From Acetobacteraceae bacterium (GTDB lineage Bacteria > Pseudomonadota > Alphaproteobacteria > Acetobacterales > Acetobacteraceae): a stretch of DNA of 47,368 nt. This document shows positions 23,171-34,700 of this stretch, in pieces. The notes beneath the pieces were generated by a model, which saw only the letters and a list, made by a program, of their open reading frames with translations, was not told where the DNA came from and made no database searches. Position 1 is the first letter of the stretch. Every line of letters begins with the position of its first letter. Made by a program: the position numbers and the translations under genes. The stretch lies in NCBI GenBank assembly GCA_947476855.1, contig CANJSR010000002.1, positions 1-47,368 of the forward strand, written 5' to 3'.

Positions 23171-24310
23171 ATGGACCAGCCGCAACCCATGCTGGCCGAC
23201 GCCTTCAAGATGTCGGTCGAGGGTGAGACTGTCGTGATCGAGTTCGGCCGCGGCGCGGGCCTCGGTCCGGCAGGTCAGCCGAACGTGGCCGTGACCGACC
23301 GGATCGTGATCCCCTCGGGCATCGCGCAGCGGCTGATGATGCAGTTGGATGACGCGTTGAAGCCGCATGCTGCGGCCTTGCGGCTGGCGCAGGCGCAGTC
23401 CCTGCCGCCCGGCCAGGCCGCCGTCGCCGCGCGCCCCGGCCCCGCGGCGCCCGCCCGCCCGCCGGCCGACGAATCGGGCACGAGGGCGGCGCAGTTGATC
23501 CGCCTGGTGGGCGAACTCGGCGTGCCGCACCAGTACGAGCGGTCGTTCCGCATCAGCCAGGGTTCGTTGCAGGCCAACCGGTTCCTGCTGACCTTCAACA
23601 CCCGCGACGTCACCGGCAACCCTGCCGAACGGGTGCTGGCGATCTGCGACCGCATGGGCATGCCGGCCCCGGCCCACCAGGCGGCCGAGGCCGCGTTCGG
23701 CATGGCCGATTGCCTGCATCTGGGATTTGAGGGCGACGCGACGAGCATCGTCTGCAAGTTGTATCTGGAGCGATCCGTCCCACCCGAGGAAGCCAGAACG
23801 GCCCGGGAAAGCAACCAACCCGTCCTGCTGCACCTCGCCTTCAAGTGGGATTTGCTGCGGGGCGAGTCCGTGACCACCCGCTACCAGTGGTTCCCCGGCC
23901 TCTCGGCCGCGGGGATCGAGGACCGTTTCGCCCGCGTCTATGGCGCCAATCCCGGCCCCTCCCTGGACATCGCGACGGCCCTGCTGCGGGAGGCCGCCGC
24001 AAAGGTCGCCGCCGAACGGATGCAGTATCTGGAAGTCGAGGAGGTGGAGAACGATCGCCGTTCCTTCGACCTCAATCTCTACAACGCAAAGTTGCTGGTG
24101 CGGGATGCCCAGCCCCTTCTGTACCGGATGCGCGATCATTTCGGCGTGCGGCCGGGGCAGTTCCAGGCGCTGTATGACCAGATCAAGGGCCTGGCGCTGG
24201 GGCACCTGGCCGGCGGGGTGCATCGCAACGGCGCGGATTTCTTCAACCTGTACTACGGCGTTGTCGCCCTGCCGCATTTCAGTGACCGGTTCGGGCCCGG
24301 CGGCGCGTGA
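23171..24310 (+). CDS. Protein of unknown function with N-terminal small-domain repeat
   Basis: A 379-residue soluble protein that I do not recognise. Residues about 1-65 resemble the 89-residue protein of the same operon; about 75-105 is an Ala/Pro-rich linker. The rest (about 108-379) alternates strands and helices, with segments such as FLLTFNTRDV, SIVCKLYLE, LLHLAFKWDLL, RSFDLNLYN and DFFNLYYGVVALP. The strand pattern with recurring Lys/Tyr ends recalls closed-barrel enzymes, but no catalytic motif can be named. It has no signal peptide or membrane segment. It starts with zero spacing after the radical SAM gene and its TGA overlaps the next GTG, so it is firmly in the operon. Confidence 0.8.
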   Translation: MDQPQPMLADAFKMSVEGETVVIEFGRGAGLGPAGQPNVAVTDRIVIPSGIAQRLMMQLDDALKPHAAALRLAQAQSLPPGQAAVAARPGPAAPARPPADESGTRAAQLIRLVGELGVPHQYERSFRISQGSLQANRFLLTFNTRDVTGNPAERVLAICDRMGMPAPAHQAAEAAFGMADCLHLGFEGDATSIVCKLYLERSVPPEEARTARESNQPVLLHLAFKWDLLRGESVTTRYQWFPGLSAAGIEDRFARVYGANPGPSLDIATALLREAAAKVAAERMQYLEVEEVENDRRSFDLNLYNAKLLVRDAQPLLYRMRDHFGVRPGQFQALYDQIKGLALGHLAGGVHRNGADFFNLYYGVVALPHFSDRFGPGGA

Positions 24311-25179
24311 GCGCGCTGGAGGCCCGGTTCGAATACGCGACAGACGCCGATCCGGCCCTGAACTATTGCCTCTGGCCCTACACGGCCCCGGCCCCGGCCG
24401 AGGATAAATACCGCAGCATCAACCTGCTGTACCATTCCTTTGCGCATGCCGGCATCGACCCCGGCGCCTACCGGTTCGTCGAGGCGATCCGCGACGGCAT
24501 CGGCCCCTTCCGCACCGTCTTCGGCGTCAAACTGCTCGGCCAGCGCCTGGGGTGGGAGTTCTACTTCTACGACTATGCCCGCCGGGATCGCGCGGTCTCG
24601 ATCACCCGGGTGCTGGACGCGGTCCGCCCCGTCGCCCCCTGCGCGATCGTGCCGGCCGAATCGCTGCCGTATTTCATGTTCTCCCTCGATCTCGATGACG
24701 ACGTGGCCCGCGGCGTTCGGCCACTGGATGTCGTCCACATGTATATCGGCAACCCCGGCAGCGCGGTGTCGTCCGGCATCGCCTATTCGGTAACGGAGTC
24801 CGAAACGAGACTGGACAATTTTTACTTTTTCTTTGATGCTGAAACACAACTACAGGATGTGGCGAAGAAGGTTTGCAGCTCTCCCTTCTTCGATGAGACC
24901 CGGCTGCCACTGGATCATGTGCTGGTTCCAGAATTGCGGCACTGCAAGACGATCTGTGTCGCCAACAAGCAAACACATGATTGTATTTATTTTTCCGGGG
25001 TCACCGTGGAACAGCTTCTGTGGTTTCTCGATTCCCTTTCGTATCCGGCACCGATCACCGCCTTTGTGCGGGCGAACCGGGACCGGTTCGATCACCTTCT
25101 GTTTGATGTCGGGTTCGACTACCGGATTGAGGGCAACGCGCTGAAAATCCTCAAAAGTGGCTACTACGGCGTCTTTTGA
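24307..25179 (+). CDS. Protein of unknown function, possible relative of the preceding protein
   Basis: A 290-residue soluble protein starting with GTG (GTGA overlap). I do not recognise the family. Segments FGVKLLGQRLGWEFYFYDYA, DNFYFFFDAE and the ending LKSGYYGVF resemble in style the strands of the preceding protein, whose end reads NLYYGVV, so the two may be diverged tandem relatives (inference). It carries several cysteines but no ligand motif. The last third of the gene (from about 24790) is much lower in G+C than the first two thirds: 25 of 60 bases at 24781-24840 against 40 of 60 at 24541-24600. It ends the packed operon; 226 bp follow before the next ORF. Confidence 0.8.
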   Translation: MSALEARFEYATDADPALNYCLWPYTAPAPAEDKYRSINLLYHSFAHAGIDPGAYRFVEAIRDGIGPFRTVFGVKLLGQRLGWEFYFYDYARRDRAVSITRVLDAVRPVAPCAIVPAESLPYFMFSLDLDDDVARGVRPLDVVHMYIGNPGSAVSSGIAYSVTESETRLDNFYFFFDAETQLQDVAKKVCSSPFFDETRLPLDHVLVPELRHCKTICVANKQTHDCIYFSGVTVEQLLWFLDSLSYPAPITAFVRANRDRFDHLLFDVGFDYRIEGNALKILKSGYYGVF

Positions 25180-25405
25180 TCCCCCCGACGCTCGGCCTCG
25201 CCCGATGAAATATTGTGACATGAGAATGAAAAATATGCCCCCCGAATAATCGGGAATCCGGGGAAACAGACGTTTTATCAATATGTTAAGGAAGACGCGC
25301 CTTGTATGGCAACGCTCTTGTCCGTTGCCTCGATAACATAACGACACTTGCTCGCAACGGGCGAGACAGCCTATTCAGCAGTCTGGAAAATTAGAGGCGG
25401 TCTGC
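25180..25405. other. Low-GC leader with stem-loops before the giant-gene unit
   Basis: A 226-bp gap, A/T-rich for this genome. CCCGA/TCGGG form a small hairpin within 25238-25256; read on the reverse strand it would be followed by a T-rich stretch. A perfect 7-bp inverted repeat GGCAACG (25308-25314) and CGTTGCC (25323-25329) encloses 8 bases and may be an operator or leader hairpin. No strong sigma70 pair stands out; a promoter for the giant gene probably lies here. Confidence 0.4.
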
Positions 25406-25705
25406 ATGACCAGCACGGGTGGGAAGCACTGGGATTCGGCCGATGGTCAGACCATCGGCGCCCCTTGGCATTCGCGGTGGCGAACAGCCGAGCATGCCGA
25501 CGCCCTGCTGATCATGTGTCTGTGTGCAAGATCACAGGAGGCCGATGGTCCTCCGCCCTATGCTTCCGCCCAGCATTCCGACCCAGGCCCCGCCGTACCG
25601 TCGTTTCGCGATGACGCCTGGATTTCGACGACCGCCTCGCCTTCGCCCGCGCAATCTCGCATGGGCGCCCTGACCGTATTCTCCGGACACTGGAACACGC
25701 CATGA
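25406..25705 (+). CDS. 99-residue ORF coupled to the giant gene
   Basis: A short ORF with no recognised family. A TAGAGG ribosome-binding-like sequence lies about 10 bases before its ATG. Its TGA (25703-25705) overlaps the ATG of the giant gene (ATGA), and the giant gene has no clear ribosome-binding site of its own, so translation of this ORF may feed translation of the giant protein. The peptide is rich in Ser, Ala, His and Pro with five Trp and two Cys, and has no signal peptide. Codon use is only moderately GC3-biased, and its first part overlaps a strong stem-loop, so a regulatory leader without a functional peptide is also possible. Confidence 0.5.
   Translation: MTSTGGKHWDSADGQTIGAPWHSRWRTAEHADALLIMCLCARSQEADGPPPYASAQHSDPGPAVPSFRDDAWISTTASPSPAQSRMGALTVFSGHWNTP
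25439..25459. repeat. Perfect 9-bp stem-loop inside the leader ORF
   Basis: GCCGATGGT (25439-25447) and ACCATCGGC (25451-25459) flank a 3-base loop. The same GCCGATGGTC 10-mer recurs at 25541-25550, there inside a second small hairpin GGAGG (25537-25541) / CCTCC (25550-25554). Confidence 0.55.
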
Positions 25706-28700
25706 AGACCGGCCGCCGCTCCAAGCGCTCCTCGTTCAAGCCCTCCATCGGCAAGATGCTGCGGCGTTTCTCCGGTTGGGGGAACAAGCAGGGTCAGCCG
25801 AACTCCGGGGGCGCGAAAGCGCCGGACAAACCGCGCCGTCAGGGCTTCGGGCTGGAGGCGATGGAGCCTCGGGTCCTCATGTCCGCGGATATTTCCTATG
25901 CCAGTCTCGGCAGCCTCGACATGACGGCGAAGGCCGAGCAGTCGGCGGGGAAATTCTTCATCAACCTGTATGAGACGGCGAATCCGGCCAGCAAGGTCGG
26001 CGGGGTGGAACTGACGGCGGCGGACGATGTCACGGTCAACATCGCGCGCGTGGGCGGGGAACCCGGTGGAGCGCTGTTCGCCGACACGGTGCGCTTCGAC
26101 CTCGACACGCTGGGCAGCATCGACGGGTTCGTGAACGGCAATGGCGGCCTGCTGAGCCTGGACTTCAAGGGCGGGGCGGAACTGCTGCAGGACGACCACG
26201 TCTTCGTGCTGGGCACGGGCGGGGCGTCGATCGCCTACGGCCTGACCCTGACGGCCGATACCGACATCACGATCAACGCCTCCAAGACCTTCACCGGCGC
26301 GCTGACGATCCAATCCGACGAATCGGTCACCGGCAGTGCCGCGACCAACTTCACGGCCGCGGGCATCACGATCAAGGCGGACGCGGTCAAGGACGGCGGC
26401 ATCGTCGGCACGGGCTTCTTCGCCGACTCCGACGCCAGCATCACGCTGACCGGATCCAAGCTGACCAGCTCCGGCGCCCTGACGATCGAGGCGCATGGCA
26501 AGGCGACCGCCGACGACGATGGCACGTCCCTGTCCAAGGTGACGGGTGCGATCCTGACCAGCAACTCGGAAGCCACGATCGCCATCGGCGGCGCGAGCCA
26601 GCTCACGGGCACCACGGTCGTGGTGAAGGCCTTCCTGGAGGCCGACCTGAAGGGCAAGGCCGACAAGAACACGGTCAAGCTGGTCGTCGTGCAGGGCGTG
26701 TCCGATCCGTCGGTCACCATCAACGGCACCACCAAGATCAACGCCAGCAACACCCTGACGGTCACCGCCGGGTCCGACGTCAAGATCACGACCTCGGCCT
26801 CGCCCGACGCGGCCGCGAAGAACGCGAAGTTCGACGCCGCCGTGCTGAGCACCACGTTCGAGACCGGGGCGAGCCTGGTGGTCGGCGGGACGGCCCAGTT
26901 GACCGCGACGAACGCGGTCGTGATGGGCGCGAGCAGCAAGTTCGTGTCCTCGGCCACCGCGGATGCCAATGTCGTGGGCACCGCGGGTGCCGCGGTCGCG
27001 GTGTCGGTGATCTACGGCGACACCCAGGCCTGGATCAACGGGGCGAAGGTCACGGGCAATGGCGTGACGCTGTCGGCGACGTCCGACCGCTCGATCACCA
27101 CCCTGGCGAAGTCGTCCCCGGGCGGGTCCGATTCCAACGCCGGCAAGAACAAGAGCGAGACGACACTGGCCGACAACAAGGCCTCCACCAGCAGCGGCAA
27201 TCTGACGATCGCCGGCGCGGTCGCGGTCAGCACCGATACCGGCAAGACGGCGGCCTGGCTGAATGGCTCGACCATCGATGCCAAGGCGGGCGCGGCCAAG
27301 ATCACCGCCTCGGCGGTCGATGTCGTCACCGTGAAGGCGGACGGGCAGTTCACCAGCAAGGGCGCGACCGGCGTGGGCATCGGCGTCGCCATCGGCGTCG
27401 CGAACCGGTCCAACCTGGCCTATATCCAGGGCAACACCTCGATCACCGCCGGGTCGCTGGCGGTGGAGGTCCTGGCGCCCTCCACCAGCAGTTTCACCGC
27501 TGAATCCATCGCTGGCGTCGGTGCGTCGTCCAAGGTAGGCGTGGCCGGGTCGCTGGCGATCAATGTCTCGGTGCTGGACAACCGCGCCTATCTCAACCCC
27601 AGCGCCACGCTGACGCTGACCGGCAACCCGAACGTCACCTTCGCCGCCAACAGCGACGTGACCCATGTCACCCGCGCAATGCCGGCCGCCAAGGGCAACG
27701 CCGATCCGTCCAAGGTGGGCGTCGGCGCCTCGGTCGCGCTGACCTATGAAGAAGTGAACACCAGCGCCAATATCGGCAACCTCGCGGTCCTGACCGGGGC
27801 CAACAACCTGATCCTGACCGCCGACGCGGACCTGGAAACCACGACCGAGGCGAAGGGCGGGTCCAAGGGCAGCACCGCGATCACCCCGGTCGTCGCCATC
27901 ACGATCGCCGCCAATGATGCCTCCGCCACGCTGGGCACCGGCGCGCTGCTGACGGTGGCTGGCAAGTTCGAGGCGAATGCCATCCTCGCCAACAACGCCG
28001 CGACGACAGCCGAGGGCGATACGTTCTCGGGCGGCACCGGCGTCGGCATCTCGGTCGCCGTCTCGGTGATCAATGACAATGCCGTGGCGACCACCGGCCG
28101 TGACCTGACCACGCTGGCCGGCACCGCGGCCTTCCTCTCCACCGTCATTTCCGGCAGCCATTCCACCGCGCGCGCCTCGGTCGCGGGTGGGGAGCAGGAT
28201 GACAGCTCCGGCACGCAGAAGGTCGACGACAAGACGGGCGGGGAGCAGGATTTCGGCGCCAAGACCGCCTCCGACCAGACCAAGAAGGCGAACCCGGGCG
28301 GCAGCACCAAGGGTACGCAGGGCGCTTCGTCGCCGGATGCCAAGACCTCGGGCGGCTCGGTCAGTGTCGCCGGCGCGGTCGCGGTGAACATCGCGAATGC
28401 CAGTTCCATGGCCCTGATCGGCGATGGACGGATCATCACGTCCGCGGGCGTGCTGACGCTGAAGTCGCAGGCCAATGTCGACGGCACCGCGGCGGCGGAC
28501 GGCAAGGCGGTGATCGGCTCGACCGAGTTTGATCCCACGAGCGCGGTGAACACGACGAGCGAGGCGATCACCATCGGTGCCTCGGCCGGGCTGAAGACGG
28601 GTGACAAGGTCACCTACAACCACGGCGACGGCGGCACCGACATCAAGGGGCTGAAGACCGGGTCTTCGTACTTCGTGCGCGACGCCGGCGGCGGCAAGTA

Positions 28701-31700
28701 CGTGCTGTACGACACGAAGGACCACGCCGATACGGGCGGTGCGACGGGCCGGATCGACCTGCAGGACAAGGGCGCCGGCACCAAGCACGCCTTCAAGGGC
28801 GCGGGGGCCGGCGGCACCGGCGTGGGCGTGGCGGTCACGGTCAACTTTGCCGACGTGGAGAACCTGGCGACGGTCGGTGGTTCGACCATCAACGCCGGCG
28901 GGCTGGACATGCAGGCGACGGTCGCCGATCGCGTGCTGGCCTTCAACCCGGCGAGCAAGGTCAGCACGGTCAACGAAACGATCGACGTGGGCCAGTCGGG
29001 CCTGCGCACCGGCGATGCGGTCGTCTACCAGAAAGGCCCCGGCGGCACCGTCATGGGCGGGCTGACGGAAGGCAAGGTCTACTACGTCAACGTCCAGAGC
29101 GACGGGAAGCTCCAGCTCTATACCTCGCATGAGGACGCGCTGGGCGGCACGACGACCGGACGGGTGAACATCACCAGCGTCGGCGTCGGCGCCAGCCATC
29201 GCCTGGTCGACCGCAACCACGGCTTCGGCGCCTGGTCGCTGTCGGGCGCGGGCGGCGGCAGCACGGGGGTGGCCGGTTCGCTGGCGATCAACCTCGGCTT
29301 CACCGATACCCAGGCGCTGCTGGGCGCCAACGCCACGACCCCGACCGTCGGCCTCAAGGGCGGCGGCGACATGACGCTGAAGGCCGCGAGCGCGGTGACC
29401 AACGTCGCCAGCGCCAAGCCCTTCGACGGCGGCGGCAACGGGACCAGCGTGGGCGTCGGCGTTTCGGTGTCGATGGACTACGGCCAGAACACGACGCTGG
29501 CGCGGATCGGCAATGGCGTGGTGGTGACCGGGGCCGGCAAGGTGACCCTGGACGCGACGACCGTGCAGGACATGATCTCGGAGTCGGTCTCCGGCGCCAA
29601 GGGCTCCACCGCCGTGACGCCGGTGGTGGCGATCGCCATCTCGGCGAATGAAACCCATGCCTCGATCGGCACGGGCGGGCTGCTGACGACCGCGGGCGCG
29701 ATCTCGGTCACCGCCTCGCTCACCGATACGGTCTGGAACACGGCCAAGGGCGATACGCAGTCCAACAGCACGGGCGTCGGCATTTCTGTCGCGGTCAGCG
29801 TCGTCAATGACAAGGCGAGTGCCACGACCAGCCGGGACCTGAACGCCACCGGGGCGATCACCTTCGCCTCCAGCGCGACCTCGGCCTCCAACGCCTCGGC
29901 CTTCGCCAGCGTGGCGGGCGGGCAGGAGGATGACGGGAGCGGCGACCACGAGGGCGCCAACAAGCAGTCCACCGACAACACCGCCAACAAGGAAGCCAAT
30001 TACGGCGACAGCACCGCGAAGTCCGCGGATGCCGGCGCGACGGGCACCGGCGGTGCCAAGAGCGACAAGGGCAGCACGTCGAACGGCTCGGTCAGTGTCG
30101 CGGGCGCGGTGGCGATCAATATCGCGAACGTGACGACCCAGGCCTTCATCCCCGACAACCGCACGGTCACCGCGACTGGCATGATCTCGGTCAAGTCGGC
30201 GGCCAACGCCGATGCCATCACGGTGGCGAACGGATCGGCTTCCACCACCGATGGCGGCGTTGGTATCGGCGCCGCGGTGTCGGTCAATATCGGCAACCTG
30301 ACCAACCGGGCCTATATCGGCAACAACACGGTGATCTCGGGCGGCGGTCTGGACATACAGGCCGTCATGACGACGCGTGAATACGACCTGTCCGTCGTGA
30401 CCGCTTCCATCGTCGACGTCGCCGCCGATACGATCTTCGTCGGCATGAAGTCCGGCCTGAAGACCGGCGACGAGGTCAAGTACAAGAAGGGCGCCGGCGG
30501 CAACGCGGCCATTGGCGGGTTGACGCATGACTCCAGTTATTTCGTCTCTGTAAAAGACGGCGGCAAGGTCCAGCTCTATGACACCGAGGCGAACGCCAAG
30601 GCCGGCGGGTCCACCGGCCGCGTCGACCTGACCGCGGGTGCCACCGGCAACGACCACGAATTCACCTTCGGCCTGCTCAACCTGGCCGGCTCGGTCAAGT
30701 TCAATCCGACGCAGTCCGTCCGCTTCGTCGACGTCGGCGGGGACACCGCGCTGCGGACCGGCGACGCCGTCGTGTACGAAGGCGGGGCAGGGGCCATGGG
30801 CGGCCTGGTCGACGGCACGACCTACTATGTGATCGAGGTCATCCCCGGCCAGTATCAGCTCGCCGCCAGCCGGTCGGATGCGGCCGCGGGCAAGGCGATC
30901 AACCTGACGACATCGGGCGGGGCCGGCCAGCAGCTGATCGACGCCACCCATACCTCCCGCGCCGAGGCGACCTCGGGCGCGGGCGGCGGCGATGTGGGCG
31001 TCGCGGGTTCCGTCACCGTCAATAGCATCACCCGCACGACCGAGGCGCAGATCGGCCGCGGCGGCAAGGCCACGATCACCATCACGGGCGGCGGCAATGT
31101 CACCGTCGCGGCGACGAACACCGGCTCCGGGTCATCCGTCGCGCTGCCGTCCAACGGCGGCGGCAAGGGCAGCGATGTCGGCATCGGCGCATCGGTCGCA
31201 GTCAATGTCTTGAACAATGTCACGACGGCCGAGATCACCGACGCCACTGTCTGGTCCGGTGCGGCTGGCACCTTCTCGGTCATTGCCACCTCATCCTCCA
31301 CCGCGATCACCGATGCCGAGAATGGCGCGGCGTCCGACAACGTCGCGATCGGCGTCGGCGCGGCCGTGGCTGTCGTCAACGACACCACGACGGCGCGCAT
31401 CGGCACCGGCGCCGGCATCATCACGGCGTCCGGCGCGATCAATGTCCGCGCCCAGCACGCGGGTGATATCGAAACGACGACGGATGCCGAGGCCGCCGGT
31501 AAGAGCGTTGGCGTCGGCGCCTCCGTGTCCGTGGGCGTTGTGACGCAGAACGTCACCGCCGAACTCGCCCGCAGCATCAGCACCAGCGGCGGCATCCTGA
31601 ATGTCGAGGCAATCTCGACCGTTACCAATGAAACCAAGGCGGTCGCCAGCGCCGGCGGCACGTCCAAGGACGATTCGAACCAGAACAGCAAGAGCGGCAA

Positions 31701-34700
31701 GAGCGGCACCGACGGCCAGGCCGACAAGCAGGTCAACGACAATAAGAACACCCAGGGTCAGGATCTGTCCTCTGCCTCCGCCTCCCAGGGCACCAGCGAC
31801 GCCAGCGGCAAGAACAGCGGCCAGGGCGGCGGTGGGTCCAGCGGTGTGAGCGTCGCGGCCTCGGTCGCGGTCAGCGTGCTGACGGCGAATGTCACCGCCA
31901 AGGTCACCAACGGCGCCGACCTGACGGCGACCAACCAGGCGATCGCGGTGAAGACCTCGTCGCTGGTTGCGACCTCCGCCAAGGCGATCGGCGCGGCGCT
32001 GGGGATGGACAACGACGTCAACATCGGCGCCGGCGTGTCCGTCAGCGTCGTCAACGCGACGAACAAGGCGCAGGTCGGATCGGGCTCGATCCTGACCGGC
32101 AAGGGCGTGGTCATTTCGGCCCTGACGCCCGCCGGCAAGACCAACAGCCTGGTGGCCTGGGGTGCATCGGCTGGCGGCGGCAAGGGGGATGTCGGCATCG
32201 CTGGCTCGGTTGCTGTCAACATCGTCAACACCTTCGACACCGAGGCTTCGGCGGCCGCCGGCTCCTCGATCGTTTCGACCGGCCTCGTGACGGTAGAGGC
32301 GAAGGCGAAGATGGACATGCAGACCCTGGCCGCGGCCGGGGCCTTCTCCCAGGGCACGGCCGTCGGCCTCGCGGTTGCGGTGGGCGTGCTCGACGTCAAT
32401 ACAACGGCCTATATCGGTGGATCGGTGGACGCCTCGGGCGCGATCGCGATCCGGGCCGAGAATGTCATGCTGCCCTCGAAGATCGACATCCCGGGCGTCA
32501 GCGATGCGAACGACCCGCGCATCACCGCCGTCGCGGTGGCCGGCGCGGCCAGCAATGGCGATGCCGCGATCGGCGCGTCCGTCATCGTCGATGACTTCCA
32601 TATCGACGCCAACGCCTATCTGGGCGACGGCGCCAAGGTGAACCAGGGCGCGAAGTTCGTCGCCAACGCCAACCAGGATCTGACGATCCGCGCGCTGAAT
32701 GACATCGAGATCGTCAGTGTCGCCGGCGCACTTGCGCTGACCTCCGGGTCCGCCGGTATCGGCGCGGGGGTCGATGTCGAACTGGTTTCGTTGAACACCC
32801 GTGCCTATGTTGGCAAAGGCGCGCTGGTTCAGCTTGGCGGGTCGGCCGACATCATCGCCGACCAGGATCTGTCGATGATATCCGTCGCGGCGGTGCTTTC
32901 GGTCGCGGATTCCGCCGCCGTCGCCGCCACGGCCTCGATCCAGGTCGTTTCGACCGACGCGCGCGCATATATAGCCGGGGTGCCGGCGCCTGGCGCCGCC
33001 ACGAAGTTCGCCGCGGCTGACAGCGTCACGATCGATGCCGACAGTGTATTCAAGGTGACGATGATCGCCGGCTCGGTCGGGGTCGCCGGCACCGCCGGCA
33101 TCGGCGCAGCCAACGCGACGCTTGTCCATACAGCCAATACAACGGCCTTTGTGGGTGAGCGTGCGAATGTCTCGGCCGGTGGCAACGGGCTCGACATCCA
33201 CGCCCATGCGCATGAGGACATTCTCTCCGTCTCCGCCGGTATCGCGATCGGCGGGTCGGCCGGCGTCGCCGGATCGGCGGACGTTACCGTATTGAATGAA
33301 ACCACCAGCGCCTATGTCGGGCGCAGCGCGACCATCAATGTCACCAACGGTGATCTCGATATCAGCGCCAGCGACATCACAGAGATCATCTCGGTCGCGG
33401 GCTCGCTGGCCGGTGGCTCGGTTGGTGTCGGCATGGGTGCCGATGTCGGCGTCTTCAACAAGACCACGCTGGCCTATATCGACTCGGGCGTGAGCGCCAC
33501 GGTCGACGACAACATCCTTGTCACCGCGGTGTCCGAGGAAGACCTGATCTCCGTCTCCGCCGGACTCGCGGCTGGCAGTGTCGCGGTCGGGGTGAACGCC
33601 GGGGTGCATGTCTTCAACATCACCACCAAGGCCTTCATCGGTGATGATCCCGATGACGCGACCGCCTCGGCCGGTGCCGGCAATGTCTTCGCCAATGGCA
33701 GTATTGTCATCTTCGCCGACGACTACAGCAACATCAACGAAGTGGCCGGCTCGCTCGCCGCCGGTGGTGTCGGAATCGGTGCCGCGGCCGGCGTCAATGT
33801 GCTGAACAAGGATACCAAGGCCTTTGTCGGCGCGGGCGCGGTGGTGCGGGCTGACGGCAACCGGACGGGCCTGACCGTCAATACGGGTCGCATCACGCCG
33901 GGTGTCGGGGCGCCTGGGGAATCCTACAATCCGGGCAATGCGAAGGCGAAGTCGCCGGGCATTGAAACGAGCAGCGGCGGCACCCTGACCGCGGCAAAAA
34001 GCGGTGATCGTTCGTCCCTGCGCGCGCAGGGAACAGTCGGCACGCCAACCCTCGGCGACATGGACCTGGACGGCGACGGCGGCAAGAGCAAGGTCGACGA
34101 CCCGTCCTTCAACGGGCCGCGCGTGACCTCCCTGGCGACCCAGGCGGGCTTCCGCGGTCTGTCGGTATCCGCCGTCAATCGTGATGAGATCAGGACGTTC
34201 AGCGTCAGCGCCTCGTTCGGCGGCGTCGCGGTGGCCTTCTCGGCCGGCGTCGAGGTCGTGAACGCCAAGACATCCGCCTATATCGGCAACAACGCAAAGA
34301 TCAATACATCGACGACCGGCGCCAACACCGCGCAGTCCGTGCTGGTGGCCGCGGGCGATGATTTCTACCACCTGATGGTGACGGCCGGCCTCGGCGTCGG
34401 CGCCACGGCCATCACGCCGGCCATCGGTGTCAACCTGGTGACCAACACGACGAAGGCGTGGATCGGTTCAGGCGCGTCGGTCAAGGCGCTGAACGATGTG
34501 ACCGTGCAGGCGACCGCCAAGGAAGACCTGGTCATGGTCGGCGTTGGCGTCGCGGTCGGTGCCTTCGGCTTTGGCGGCGTCGTCGACGTGCTGAAGATCA
34601 ACAACCAGACTCATGCGCTGATCATGAACAGCGCCACCGTCCTGGCGGGCGGGGATGTCTTCATCTCCGCCATGGACGACACCCATGTCCTGCAGCTCAG

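Noticed and set aside
22154..24277. 707-codon minus-strand ORF opposite the radical SAM and unknown genes
   Set aside because: Antisense shadow; the plus-strand frames are tightly coupled and the radical SAM motif lies on the plus strand.
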